64,000 bases of DNA, from the NCBI GenBank assembly GCA_015075645.1, contig JABTUF010000003.1, positions 310,001 to 374,000 of the forward strand, given 5' to 3'. A program made the position numbers and the translations under genes. Source of the stretch: Burkholderiales bacterium (lineage in GTDB: Bacteria; Pseudomonadota; Gammaproteobacteria; Burkholderiales; Casimicrobiaceae). The stretch's first letter is position 1. Every line of letters starts with the position of its first letter. Below the pieces are notes generated by a model. The model saw only the letters and a list, made by a program, of their open reading frames with translations, made no database searches and had not been told where the DNA came from. Positions 8,719 through 17,449 of the stretch are shown here, piece after piece.

Positions 8719-9138
8719 ATGTCGGAACAATCCGCCAAGCCCTACCTGATCCGCGCGATCTGCGAGTGGTGCGCGGACAACGGCTTGACGCCCTATCTCG
8801 CGGTCAAGGTGAACGCCCAGACGCGCGTGCCGGCGGCGTTCGTGAAGAACGGCGAGATCGTGTTGAACGTGAGCCACGCGGCGACGCGCAAGCTCACGAT
8901 CGACAACGACTGGATCCAGTTCACCGCGCGCTTCAACGGCCAGTCGCAGGAGGTCGCGGTGCCGGTATCGAGCGTCGCCGGCATCTTCGCGAAGGAAACC
9001 GGCTACGGCTTCGCGTTCACGGTCGCGCAGGAACCGATGGCCGCCGGCGTGAACACGCCGGCCGAGGCGCCCTCCGCCGGCGGCGACGATGACCGCAAGC
9101 CGCGCACGCGGCCCGCGCATCTGCAGGTCATCAAGTAG
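8719..9138 (+). CDS. sspB: SspB, ClpXP protease specificity-enhancing factor
   Basis: 139 aa. The N-terminal folded domain (KPYLIRAICEWCADNGLTPYL...HVKV-type strand) binds ssrA tags, and after an acidic/Ala-rich linker the C-terminal HLQVIK tail matches the ClpX-docking (XB) motif at the extreme end of SspB proteins. It delivers tagmed degradation substrates to ClpXP. Oddly, the repeat CAACTGCCAACTGAA abuts the ATG and no Shine-Dalgarno is visible. It converges on the channel gene at 9197. Confidence 0.93.
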   Translation: MSEQSAKPYLIRAICEWCADNGLTPYLAVKVNAQTRVPAAFVKNGEIVLNVSHAATRKLTIDNDWIQFTARFNGQSQEVAVPVSSVAGIFAKETGYGFAFTVAQEPMAAGVNTPAEAPSAGGDDDRKPRTRPAHLQVIK

Positions 9139-9196
9139 CCCGGCGAGCCGGCGATGTCGACGCCGTGTCGCGCCGCGCGCGGGCGTCCGCGCCCGG

Positions 9197-10195
9197 CTAC
9201 TCGCTCTTCAGCCTGCGCGAGCCTTCGATGAGCGGGTGCCAGCCGTAGACGAGCGTGAGCATGAAGCCGTCCATCTTGAGGTCACCGGGCGCGCTGTCGT
9301 TCACGGTCGACTTGTAGCCGAAGGTGAGGTTCAGGTTCTCGTTGACCTGGTAGCCGAGCGTGAGCCCGACGCCGAGGTTGTTGAGCTTCTCGCCGGCGAC
9401 GCCGTTGATCGTCGCCTTGCCGCCGCTGTACCAGGAGGCGTCGATCGAGCCCCAGAAGCGCTCGGTGAAGTCGCGCGTCAGGTGCGCGTCGAGCTGGAAC
9501 ATCGGGTCGGTCTCGAGCGTCTGCCCGAGGTAGTCGGTGTTGTTGCCGAAGAGCCACACGGCAGGCAGGAACTCGAGCGTCGTGCGCCGGCCGGGCACCC
9601 ATTCGCCGAGCTGCCAGACGACCGGCATGCCGAGGCGGCCGTACCAGCGGTTCTGCCCGAGGTTGAGCGGCTGGTCGCTGTCGTACTCGCCGATCGGCAG
9701 CGCGAGGTCGGCGAGCACGTCGACCGAGAACCCCGGCTCGTAGCGCAGCGCGTCGGGGATGTTCTTCTGCGCCTTCGGCCCGAGGATGTTGAGGTTGAAC
9801 TCGAGCATCGGATCGCCGAAACCGCTGGCCGACTGGTTGAACGTGTTGCCGGCCACGGTCACGTCGCCCGAGACACGCCCCATCGGCAGCAGGATCGCCG
9901 CCATCGCCGAGCGGTCGAACAGCGTGAACGTGCGCGCGTAGCCGGCGATCGCCAGCGTCCCGCTGAAGTCCGCGCCGGGCGTCACCGTGTGCGCGGGATC
10001 GAACGGGTTCGTGTTTCCGTCGATCGAGTTCACGATGAGCGGCACGGCGTTCCCGTCCGACAGCGTCTTCCAGTAGAAGCGCGCAGGCACCTGCGCCCCG
10101 GCCTGCGACGCCCCGAGCAGGAACACGGCGAGCGTCGTCGCGACGGTCCATCGCGTCCGGTGCGCCGACTGGGTCAAACGTGCGTGTGCGTTCAT
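9197..10195 (-). CDS. Outer-membrane channel, phenol MetA-degradation/SphA-like transporter family
   Basis: 332 aa with a Sec signal peptide (TLAVFLLGASQAGAQVP) and an alternating beta-strand pattern to the end, consistent with an outer-membrane barrel. Segments such as FGDPMLEFNLNILG and RFWGSIDASWYSGGKATINGV with GLTLGYQVNENLNLTFGYKS are typical of the 'MetA-pathway of phenol degradation' family, which is found beside catabolic genes for hydrophobic or aromatic substrates. Third gene of a leftward operon after an MBL hydrolase and a sulfatase, so it probably admits their substrate. Confidence 0.75.
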   Translation of the reverse strand: MNAHARLTQSAHRTRWTVATTLAVFLLGASQAGAQVPARFYWKTLSDGNAVPLIVNSIDGNTNPFDPAHTVTPGADFSGTLAIAGYARTFTLFDRSAMAAILLPMGRVSGDVTVAGNTFNQSASGFGDPMLEFNLNILGPKAQKNIPDALRYEPGFSVDVLADLALPIGEYDSDQPLNLGQNRWYGRLGMPVVWQLGEWVPGRRTTLEFLPAVWLFGNNTDYLGQTLETDPMFQLDAHLTRDFTERFWGSIDASWYSGGKATINGVAGEKLNNLGVGLTLGYQVNENLNLTFGYKSTVNDSAPGDLKMDGFMLTLVYGWHPLIEGSRRLKSE

Positions 10196-10236
10196 GGTTC
10201 GTCGTCTCCGTCGATGGCGTTTCGGATCGGCAATGC

Positions 10237-12105
10237 TCAGGGCTTCGGATCGGCCAGCTTGTCCTTGGGCGGCACGAACTGGCGTTTGTAGATGAGCGGC
10301 GGATAGCCGGCGTCGTCGGGCACCCGCGGTGGGAGCTGGTCCTCGAGCGTTTCGTACGGCGAGCGGCTCGGCAGGATCACGTTGTTCGCTCGCGCGTACG
10401 CGTCCCAGAGCGCGAGCAGCGCCTTCAGCTTGTCGGGGCGCTCGCGCGCGAGGTCCTGGCGCTCGCCGAGGTCGTCCGCGAGGTTGAAGAGCTGCCACTC
10501 GCCGGTGCCGTACGGCTTCCATTCCCCGCGGATCTTCCAGTCGCCCTGGCGGAGCGCGCGATTGCCGAAGATCTCCCACGCGAGGTAGTCGTCGCTCGTC
10601 CTCGGCGACTCCGCCTGTCCGGCCAGCACGCGGCCCCACGACTTGCCGGCGAGCGGGGGCAATTCGTGCCCGTCGAGGGTCTTCGGATAGCCGGCGCCGG
10701 CGACCTCGAGCAGCGTCGGCATGATGTCGGCCACGTGCATGAGGCCACGGTTGATGCTGCCCTTCGGCCGCTTCACGTTCGGCCCGCTGACGATGAGCGC
10801 ATTGCGGATGCCGCCTTCCGCGGTCCACCCCTTGTACTGGCTGAACGGCGTCATCGACACCTGCGCCCACATCGGGCCGTAGCCGACGTACGAGCCCGGA
10901 TCGCCCCACGCGTTGGGATGGGTCTGCGACCAGTTGATTGCCGCGAAGAGGAAGTCGCGCGTGCCGGGCGAGCCCGCGATCATCTTGAACAGATCGGTGC
11001 CCTCGGCGCCGTTGTCGCCGAACACGATGAAGATCGTGTTCTCGTACTCGCCGATCTTCTTCAGGTGGTCGATCAGGCGCCCGACGTGGTAGTCCATGTT
11101 CTCGACCATGCCGGCGTAGAGCTCCATCTTCTTGCCGAGGATGGCGCGGGTCGCCGGCGCCAGCACGATGGGATCGGGCAGGAACCACATGCGCTCGGCG
11201 AGCTCGGTGCCGGCGGGCACGATGCCGAGCTCGACCTGGCGCTTGAGACGCTCCTGCCGCACCGCGTCCCAGCCCCTGTCGTACTCGCCGACGTGGCGCG
11301 AGCGCCACTCCTTCGGCAGGTGGTAGGGGTCGTGCGGCGCCTGGTGGGCGACGTAGGCGAAGAACGGCTTGCCGTCGCCGCGGTTGGCGTCGATGTAGCC
11401 GATCAGCTTGTCGGTGTAGGTCTTCGTCGCGTAGTAGTCGTCGGGCAGCTTCGTGAGATAGCGCCCGTCCTCGGTGAAGGAGGACTTCGGCGACGCGCCG
11501 GTGAAGTTCGTCATGTCCCAGTAGCTGCCCGCGCCGTCGAGCAGCGAGAAGTCGCGCTCGAACCCGCGCGCGGCCGGGATCTGGTCGGGCTGCTTGCCGA
11601 GGTGCCACTTGCCGACCATGTAGGTGTGGTAGCCGGCGCCCTTGAGCAGTTGCGGCAGCGTGGCGACGCGGTCATTGAGGTAGCCCTCGTAACCGACCGC
11701 GCCGCGCTGGTTGGGCGCGGTCCACTCGTCCATGTTGCCCAGGCCGTTCAGGTGCGTATCGACGCCGGTTAGCAACACGGATCGCGTGGGCGAGCAGGTC
11801 GCGTGCGTGTAGAAGTTGGTGAAGCGCACCCCGACTTTCGCCAGCGAGTCGAGGTTCGGCGTGGCGATCTCGCTCCCGAACGATCCCATGTCGGCGTAGC
11901 CGAGGTCGTCGCCGAGGATGATGACGATGTTGGGCCGTCGCGTCGCGTCGGCTGCCACGCCGGCGACGGGCGCGGCGAGCGTCGCGATCGCGGCGATGCC
12001 GATCGCAATGTACCGCCCGCGCGGACCGTGCCGGCCGCGCGACGGTCGCGCTTCCGCGCATCGTGTTTCGGGCCGTGATGCGTGCTTCGCGTCGTCGGTG
12101 TCCAT
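10237..12105 (-). CDS. Exported arylsulfatase-type sulfatase (formylglycine, Cys-type)
   Basis: 622 aa. A basic N-terminus and hydrophobic segment (about 31-52) form a signal or anchor. The sulfatase core starts RPNIVIILGDDLGYADMG with metal ligands Asp66-Asp67; Cys104 in the CSPTR motif is the residue converted to formylglycine, and the GKWHLGK motif is present. Hydrolyses sulfate esters, probably in the periplasm. Start ATG 12105 overlaps the stop of the upstream MBL gene (TGATG). The required formylglycine-generating enzyme is not seen in this window. Confidence 0.85.
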   Translation of the reverse strand: MDTDDAKHASRPETRCAEARPSRGRHGPRGRYIAIGIAAIATLAAPVAGVAADATRRPNIVIILGDDLGYADMGSFGSEIATPNLDSLAKVGVRFTNFYTHATCSPTRSVLLTGVDTHLNGLGNMDEWTAPNQRGAVGYEGYLNDRVATLPQLLKGAGYHTYMVGKWHLGKQPDQIPAARGFERDFSLLDGAGSYWDMTNFTGASPKSSFTEDGRYLTKLPDDYYATKTYTDKLIGYIDANRGDGKPFFAYVAHQAPHDPYHLPKEWRSRHVGEYDRGWDAVRQERLKRQVELGIVPAGTELAERMWFLPDPIVLAPATRAILGKKMELYAGMVENMDYHVGRLIDHLKKIGEYENTIFIVFGDNGAEGTDLFKMIAGSPGTRDFLFAAINWSQTHPNAWGDPGSYVGYGPMWAQVSMTPFSQYKGWTAEGGIRNALIVSGPNVKRPKGSINRGLMHVADIMPTLLEVAGAGYPKTLDGHELPPLAGKSWGRVLAGQAESPRTSDDYLAWEIFGNRALRQGDWKIRGEWKPYGTGEWQLFNLADDLGERQDLARERPDKLKALLALWDAYARANNVILPSRSPYETLEDQLPPRVPDDAGYPPLIYKRQFVPPKDKLADPKP

Positions 12106-13082
12106 CAGAATTCCACCTCCATGCCCCGCGCTTTCGCGACCCGGTAGATCGCGTCGAATGTGCTTGCGAGATCCCACGGCGCGTCCGGCGGTTCATGGCG
12201 AAACTCGCGGTACGCGCGCTCGACATTCATGTAGATGCGCGCCGGACTTCGCCACTCTCCGTACGGTCCGAGGTCGATGCGCCCGCAGGCCTCCACCGCG
12301 GACAGTCCGTGGTCGAACCAGCGGCGCGACTCCTCACGCACGTAGTCGAGGTATGCCTTCATTTCCATCGCGCCCTCGATTCCGCACACCGGGCCGTGTC
12401 CGGGAACGATGACGTCCGGATCGAGCCAGAGAACGAGATCGAGCGTCGCCTGCCACCGCTGGAACGTGCCGGTCCAGCCCAGCGGCGTGCATCCGCGGAA
12501 GACGACGTCTCCCGCGAACACCACGCGCTCGCAGGGGACGTGGACGATCGTGTCGCCCGACCGGTGGCAGGGCCCGACGTGGATCAGGTGCACCTCCGTG
12601 CCTTCGAGGTCGAGCACGCAGCGTTCGTCGAAGAGCGTCGTCGGTGCGAGGGGCTCGAGGCCTTCGAAGTCGAAGTCCTGTCGCAACTGCTGTGCGCACG
12701 CCAGCGCGCCGGGGTGCCTGGCCTGCAGCGGGAGTCGAGGGAGCAGACGCTCGGAGCGTTCGACGAGCTCGCGCAGTGCCCGCGGATCGGCAGCGTGGCG
12801 CATCGCCTCGGGCACCGTCCGGTGCGCGATGATTTCCGCGCCCGCGAACAGCTGGTTGCCCCCCATGTGGTCGCAGTCCTCGTTCGTGTTGATCACGCGT
12901 GTCGGCATGCTCGGCCGCACGAGGCCGAAGAGTTCGATCATCCGTCGCGCGTGGTGCAGGTCGGGCTGCGTGTCGACGACGACGCCGCCGCCCCGGTTGA
13001 CGAGCCCGGAATTGGCGTCGAACATGCGGTTCCTCTCGTTGAGGACCGCGAAGCAATTGTCGCTGACCTGTTGCAGCTTCAC
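12105..13082 (-). CDS. MBL-fold hydrolase with a non-canonical metal motif
   Basis: 325 aa, no signal peptide. The fold is clear: GGGVVVDT strand, then the metal motif, then GPCHRSGDTIVHVP, VVFAGDVVF and VIVPGHGPV. The usual HxHxDH is Asn67-Glu-Asp69-Cys-Asp71-His72, so two site-1 His ligands are replaced while Asp71, His72 and the later His/Asp/His ligands remain. Substrate unknown. First gene of the operon with the sulfatase and channel, divergent from an AraC regulator. It may act on the desulfated product or be a different hydrolase; I cannot tell. Confidence 0.8.
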   Translation of the reverse strand: MKLQQVSDNCFAVLNERNRMFDANSGLVNRGGGVVVDTQPDLHHARRMIELFGLVRPSMPTRVINTNEDCDHMGGNQLFAGAEIIAHRTVPEAMRHAADPRALRELVERSERLLPRLPLQARHPGALACAQQLRQDFDFEGLEPLAPTTLFDERCVLDLEGTEVHLIHVGPCHRSGDTIVHVPCERVVFAGDVVFRGCTPLGWTGTFQRWQATLDLVLWLDPDVIVPGHGPVCGIEGAMEMKAYLDYVREESRRWFDHGLSAVEACGRIDLGPYGEWRSPARIYMNVERAYREFRHEPPDAPWDLASTFDAIYRVAKARGMEVEF

Positions 13083-13274
13083 TTGGGGGCGCCGTGGCGT
13101 CCGACTGCGGCATACTGGCGGGCGGACCGCATCCCGGGATGCGGTCCGCTCCGGCCCTTGTCGCCCCGGTCCCGGCTCGATCTGTGAGCGTGGTAACTAC
13201 CTCGTCGCGGTCCGGCGTACTTTCGCGCGCCGCGCCGAAGGGCGTCTATCGGATTTCCGCAAACGACGAAAGTC

Positions 13275-14312
13275 ATGACAGCCGTCGATACGCCGCCACC
13301 GCCGGCCGTTACCGTCATCGACATCCGCGACCCGACGGCGGCGGGCGCGGGCATCGAGCTGATCGGCCAGGATGCGGTGAAGCTCCTGCCGGCGCCGTTT
13401 CTCGCACGCCGCATCACCGTGCGTCTCGCGACGACGGCAGTCTTGTTCCACGCGACGCAATTTCGCGTCCGTACGCGCACGCGCGCGCATGGCGACCTGC
13501 TCGGCTATGTGACGTTCGGCCCGCGGACGAAAGGCACCGTCGACGGCCTGCCGGTGCGAGCGGGTCTTCTGGTCGCCGCCGCGCCCGGCGTCGAGGCGCG
13601 ATTCGTCGTCGACACCGACTGGGAGAGCGTCACGCTGCTGGTACCCCCGCGAATCCTGGGCGAACAGTTGAAAGCACGGCAGCGGGAGCACGCCTTCCGG
13701 TGGCCCCGAGACGTCGAACTCATGGAGGCGGGCACCGACGAAGTCCTGGCGTTGTTCGATTGGGGGCGACGGCTGGCGACCACGGCGGCACGCCAGCCCG
13801 CGATCTTCGACGACCGGCCCGACCAACGCGCGGCCGCCGAAGTCGAGTTGCTGGAGATGTTGTTACGGGCGGTGGGGACGGCCGAGCGTCTCGAGCCTTC
13901 GCGAAGCGACGCGACCCGCCAGTCGTACAGCCTCGTGGTCAAGACCGCCGAGGATCATGCGCTTTCCCGAATCGGAGAGCACCTGCACGTGAGCGAGCTG
14001 TGTCGCGCGGCGGGCGTGAGCGAGCGAACGCTCGAATACGCGTTCAAGGAGTGCCTGGGGCTCTCGCCGGTGACTTACCTGATCCGCCTGAGGCTGCATC
14101 GCGTGCGTCAGGCGCTGCTGGCGGCCAGCCAGGGCACCACGACCGTTTCGACCGAGGCGCTCAACGGAGGCTTCTGGCACTTCGGCGAATTCTCGCGCGC
14201 CTACAAGGCGTGCTTCGGCGAGCTTCCTTCCGACACGCTGCGACGCAAGTCGCTCGAGGAACCGACCCCGGGGGGATCGGCCGCGCCGCCACGTGCCGGC
14301 CGCGGCTCCTGA
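13275..14312 (+). CDS. AraC-family transcriptional regulator
   Basis: 345 aa. The C-terminal third has the two-HTH AraC/XylS DNA-binding domain (LHVSELCRAAGVSERTLEYAFKECLGLSPVTYLIRLRLHRVRQAL, then FSRAYKACFGELPSD). The N-terminal about 230 residues form a cupin-like effector half reminiscent of AraC_binding_2 proteins, with no obvious ligand. It is transcribed away from the MBL-sulfatase-channel operon across a 192-base gap and is the natural candidate for its regulator. Confidence 0.88.
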   Translation: MTAVDTPPPPAVTVIDIRDPTAAGAGIELIGQDAVKLLPAPFLARRITVRLATTAVLFHATQFRVRTRTRAHGDLLGYVTFGPRTKGTVDGLPVRAGLLVAAAPGVEARFVVDTDWESVTLLVPPRILGEQLKARQREHAFRWPRDVELMEAGTDEVLALFDWGRRLATTAARQPAIFDDRPDQRAAAEVELLEMLLRAVGTAERLEPSRSDATRQSYSLVVKTAEDHALSRIGEHLHVSELCRAAGVSERTLEYAFKECLGLSPVTYLIRLRLHRVRQALLAASQGTTTVSTEALNGGFWHFGEFSRAYKACFGELPSDTLRRKSLEEPTPGGSAAPPRAGRGS

Positions 14313-14356
14313 CGCGGCGGGCGCATGTTACGGGCGCCCGTTAGAATTGCATCCGC

Positions 14357-14429
14357 GCCGGCATAGCTCAGTTGGCAGAGCAGCGGTTTTGTAAACCGAA
14401 GGTCCCGGGTTCGAGCCCTGGTGCCGGCA
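14357..14429 (+). tRNA. tRNA-Thr (anticodon TGT)
   Basis: A 73-base cloverleaf: acceptor arms GCCGGCA (14357-14363) and TGCCGGC (14422-14428), D-stem GCTC/GAGC, anticodon loop TTTGTAA with TGT at 14390-14392, T-arm with TTCGAGC loop, discriminator A. It reads ACA threonine codons. The 3' CCA is not encoded. A TAGAAT at 14342-14347 may be its -10 box. It lies between the AraC gene and a Bug receptor gene; no integrase-like gene is adjacent. Confidence 0.95.
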
Positions 14430-14520
14430 TTCCAGTCTTCACGATCAGAGCGATCCGGACCCGGGGTCATCTCCGAAGGAGCGCGTATCCGGATTGCATC
14501 GATGCATGCGGAGGAACGGC

Positions 14521-15537
14521 ATGGGGGAAAGAGCATGCACGAGCCGCCCGCGCCGCCGCGCGCTCGCAGCATTGTCCGGCGCGGCAGCCTGGAGCGCGCT
14601 GCGGGGTAGCGCCCTCGCGTCCGCATCGACCGACGCCGGGAAGACGTGGCCCGCGCGCGCGATGCGCATCGTGGCGTCGGTCGCGGCGGGCAGTTCGCTC
14701 GACACGCTGGCGCGGCTGACGGCGACGCACCTCGAGGCGGGGCTCGGGCAGAACGTGGTGGTCGAGAACCGCGCGGGCGCGTCGGGCAACATCGCCGCCG
14801 AGGCGGTCGCGCGCGCCGCTCCCGACGGCACCACGTTCCTGTTCACGTCGAATTCGATCACCACGCTGCCCGCGCTCATCGGCGCGCGCGCGGTCGACCC
14901 GCTCGTGGCACTGGTGCCGATCGGCATCGTCGCCACGCAGCCGATCGTGATCGTCGCGCATCCCTCGTTCCAAGGCCGCTCCTTCGCCGACCTGGTCGCC
15001 GCCGCGCGGAGCGCCCCGCTGCCGATCACCTACGCGACCTCTGGCGTCGGCAGCTTCGCGCACCTCACGGCGCTGTGGCTGCTCTCGCTCGCCGGGGTCG
15101 AGATGCTCCACGTGCCGTACTCGGGCTCCGTGTCGTTCCGCGACGTGGTGTCCGGCGAGGTGCCGTTCGCGTTCACCTTCGCGGGCTCGGCGCTGCCGCT
15201 CGTGCGCGAGGGCAAGTTGAAGGGCATCGCCGTGACGAGCGCGGAGCGGCTGGCGGCGGCTCCGTCGATCCCGACGGTCGGCGAGGACGGCGTCGCGGGA
15301 TTCGAGTCGACGAACTGGCAGGGGATGCTCGCGCCCGCGGGCACGCCGCCGGGCATCGTCCAGCGCCTCCACGAGGCGCTGGTGCGCGCGGGCCGCAATG
15401 CCGAATTCGACGCGAAGCTGCGGTCGATGGGGTTCACGCCGGTGTTCGGAACGCCGGCGGCGTTCACGCAGGAGATCAGGCGGGAGACCGAGCGCTGGGC
15501 GAAGGTCGCGGCCGACGCCGGGCTCGCGCTGAAGTGA
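14521..15537 (+). CDS. Bug/TctC-type tripartite tricarboxylate transporter receptor
   Basis: 338 aa. The basic N-region RPRRRALAALSG followed by a hydrophobic stretch suggests a twin-arginine export signal. The mature part has family hallmarks: VENRAGASGNIAAEAVARAAPDG, the YATSGVGSFAHL loop, HVPYSGS and the late TPPGIVQRLHEAL. These receptors bind carboxylates or other small organic molecules in the periplasm. Start 14521 is preferred over an upstream ATG at 14494 because GAGGAA at 14511-14516 is a well-spaced ribosome site. No tctA/tctB genes are nearby, as is usual for this expanded family. Confidence 0.9.
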   Translation: MGERACTSRPRRRALAALSGAAAWSALRGSALASASTDAGKTWPARAMRIVASVAAGSSLDTLARLTATHLEAGLGQNVVVENRAGASGNIAAEAVARAAPDGTTFLFTSNSITTLPALIGARAVDPLVALVPIGIVATQPIVIVAHPSFQGRSFADLVAAARSAPLPITYATSGVGSFAHLTALWLLSLAGVEMLHVPYSGSVSFRDVVSGEVPFAFTFAGSALPLVREGKLKGIAVTSAERLAAAPSIPTVGEDGVAGFESTNWQGMLAPAGTPPGIVQRLHEALVRAGRNAEFDAKLRSMGFTPVFGTPAAFTQEIRRETERWAKVAADAGLALK

Positions 15538-15558
15538 GCGCGTGACGCGGGTGACGCC

Positions 15559-17205
15559 TCACTCGCCCGCGTCGGGTTCGCGCTCGACGTACAGGACGTG
15601 GATCTTGCCGGTCCGCGTCGCCCTGGGCTTGCGGCGCACGACGCGCAAGGTTCGTCCGTCGTCCCACACGCCAGCCATCATGCGGCTCGCGGCGTCGCGG
15701 CCGCCCAGGCTCTCCAGCACCGCGTCCTCGACCGCCCGCTCGTCCAGCGGGCCCAGTCTCGGATCGACGCATAGTTCGACGCGCGTGAGTCCGCCGCGCT
15801 CGACCTCGGTGAACTGGTAGTCGGTCGCGTCACCGCCGAAACGCGAGGGCAGCACCTCGTCCACCAGCGTGGTGAGGTCGGCCCCGACGAAATGCATGCC
15901 TTCGGAGACGAGCTTCTCGTAGCTGCGGATCGTGTGCAGGTGCTGCGTGAACCCAAGCGCGTCCCACGGACAGCCGCAGGACCGTCGCGTGAGCACGCCG
16001 TGGTCGCCCAGCTCGACGTTGATCATGATCTTCGGCACGCTCCAGTGGAGCGTCGTCAGCATCAGTGCGTCCACCGTCGATCCGCCCGGCAGCGCGACCG
16101 GACGCTCGAGCAGCGCGACCTTGTCCAGCGCCACATGCACGTCGTCGGCCTGCCCGGGCCGCGCGCAGGCGATCGCGATCCGGCTCACCTCGGCCATCGC
16201 GTAGTGACAGTGGACGTCGCAGCCCGCCGCCGTGATCGCGCGAAGCTTGCCCGGTGTCAGCGGCTCTCCCGACGCCCGGATGAACGTGCCGCGGATGTCG
16301 AGCCCGCGCGCGACGGCGGCCTGGCACGCTCGCACCGCGCTCGACGTGGTGGCGCTCAGGAACGCCGGCGTGCCGCGCGCGGCGCATTGCGCGAGCCATG
16401 CGGCGACGGTGGCCGCGTCGTCGAGATGCACATGCTCGGGGCGCGCGAGCGGCCGGCCGTGGAGGCGGCTCGCCAGGCGCATCGCGTGGACGAACACCGC
16501 ATGGCGGCGGTCGTCGCGGAACGAGACCGGCGTCTGCGAGAACCAGCGCTCGACCGGCTGCCCCAGACGCGCGAGGCGCAGGACCAGCTTGAGCCCGGCC
16601 GATCCCGGCGGCGCCGGGTGCCACAGGCCCTTCGGCCGGTCGGTCAGCCCGAACGAGCGCAGGAATACCTTCTCGTAGGCCGCTTCGTGCGCGAGCAGCT
16701 CCAGGTCGATGATGAGCCGCGTGGGCGCGCCGCGCGATCCGCTCGATTGCGTTTCGTAGTGCCGCGTCAGCAGCGGATTGTCGAACGCGCCGCGGCCCGT
16801 TGCGATGTCCTCGCCCGCGCGGCGGATCGGCACCCGACCCTTGAATTCGTCGAGCGTGACGCGCACGCCGGCGTCGTAGAGGCGCTCGAGCGTGCCTTCG
16901 ACGCCGCATTCGCGCACCATGCGCTCGAGATCACCGTAGCCGATCCCCGCGTGCCGGAAGAGCGGCCGGTAGGGGCCGTCGTCGCGCTCGAAGATGCCGC
17001 GGCGCACGAGTTCGAGGAAGCGCTCGTCGCGGGTGGCGAGCGAGCGCGCCAGCAGCGCTTCGCAGTCGGCCTCCGCGAGGCGGTGCCGCAGGAACGGTCG
17101 CAGGCCCGCGAGGAAGCGCGCGCCCATCGCGGCCTCGTCGGCGAGCGCGCGCCAGCGTCGAACGCCCGACGTCGCCTGGCGAGCTCGCGAACGCGAAGAA
17201 ATCAT
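15559..17205 (-). CDS. PaaK/CapK-like adenylate-forming enzyme (phenylacetate-CoA ligase superfamily)
   Basis: 548 aa, no signal peptide. The phosphate-binding motif appears as TQSSGSRGAPT, a middle region ends GDHGVLTRRSCGCPWDALGFT (the ELVLT/T-R-x-C-x-C region of PaaK relatives), and a C-terminal TRTGKIHVLY may hold the adenylation Lys. Family members activate carboxylic acids with ATP, often passing them to CoA or an amine. Distant from true phenylacetate-CoA ligase, so the substrate is unknown. It stands alone between a convergent Bug gene and a repeat block. Confidence 0.7.
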   Translation of the reverse strand: MISSRSRARQATSGVRRWRALADEAAMGARFLAGLRPFLRHRLAEADCEALLARSLATRDERFLELVRRGIFERDDGPYRPLFRHAGIGYGDLERMVRECGVEGTLERLYDAGVRVTLDEFKGRVPIRRAGEDIATGRGAFDNPLLTRHYETQSSGSRGAPTRLIIDLELLAHEAAYEKVFLRSFGLTDRPKGLWHPAPPGSAGLKLVLRLARLGQPVERWFSQTPVSFRDDRRHAVFVHAMRLASRLHGRPLARPEHVHLDDAATVAAWLAQCAARGTPAFLSATTSSAVRACQAAVARGLDIRGTFIRASGEPLTPGKLRAITAAGCDVHCHYAMAEVSRIAIACARPGQADDVHVALDKVALLERPVALPGGSTVDALMLTTLHWSVPKIMINVELGDHGVLTRRSCGCPWDALGFTQHLHTIRSYEKLVSEGMHFVGADLTTLVDEVLPSRFGGDATDYQFTEVERGGLTRVELCVDPRLGPLDERAVEDAVLESLGGRDAASRMMAGVWDDGRTLRVVRRKPRATRTGKIHVLYVEREPDAGE

Positions 17206-17293
17206 GAAATGACGGATTCGTCGGCCATCGTCGAAGGATAACCGGCCGTGGGGCACGCTGGCGACGGGTTTCAGCCCGGCGAGCTTATGCGCT

Positions 17294-17431
17294 GTGGGTC
17301 GGGCTTCAGCCCGACGCGCCGGTCCATGTCGGCCTGAAGGCCGACCTACGGGATAGGCTTGTGGGTCGGGCTTCAGCCCGACGGGATCGTGCCGATGCGA
17401 CGAAAGGGCGTCGGCCTGAAGGCCGACCCAC
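17294..17431. repeat. Cluster of four related palindromic repeats
   Basis: Copies lie at 17294-17315, 17328-17349, 17361-17382 and 17410-17431. Two have the hairpin GTCGGGC-TTCA-GCCCGAC and two have GTCGGCC-TGAA-GGCCGAC, flanked by GTGG or CCAC/CTAC. The stem bases differ as a compensating G-C swap, so both forms stay fully self-paired. A degenerate fifth copy (GGTTTCAGCCCGGC) precedes the cluster near 17270. The 244-base gap 17206-17449 holds no gene. Confidence 0.85.
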
Positions 17432-17449
17432 AGGCCGCCGAACGTCGAA

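Noticed and set aside
14357..14493. tRNA-Thr as a genomic-island attachment site
   Set aside because: No integrase and no repeated tRNA 3' end were noticed downstream within the window.
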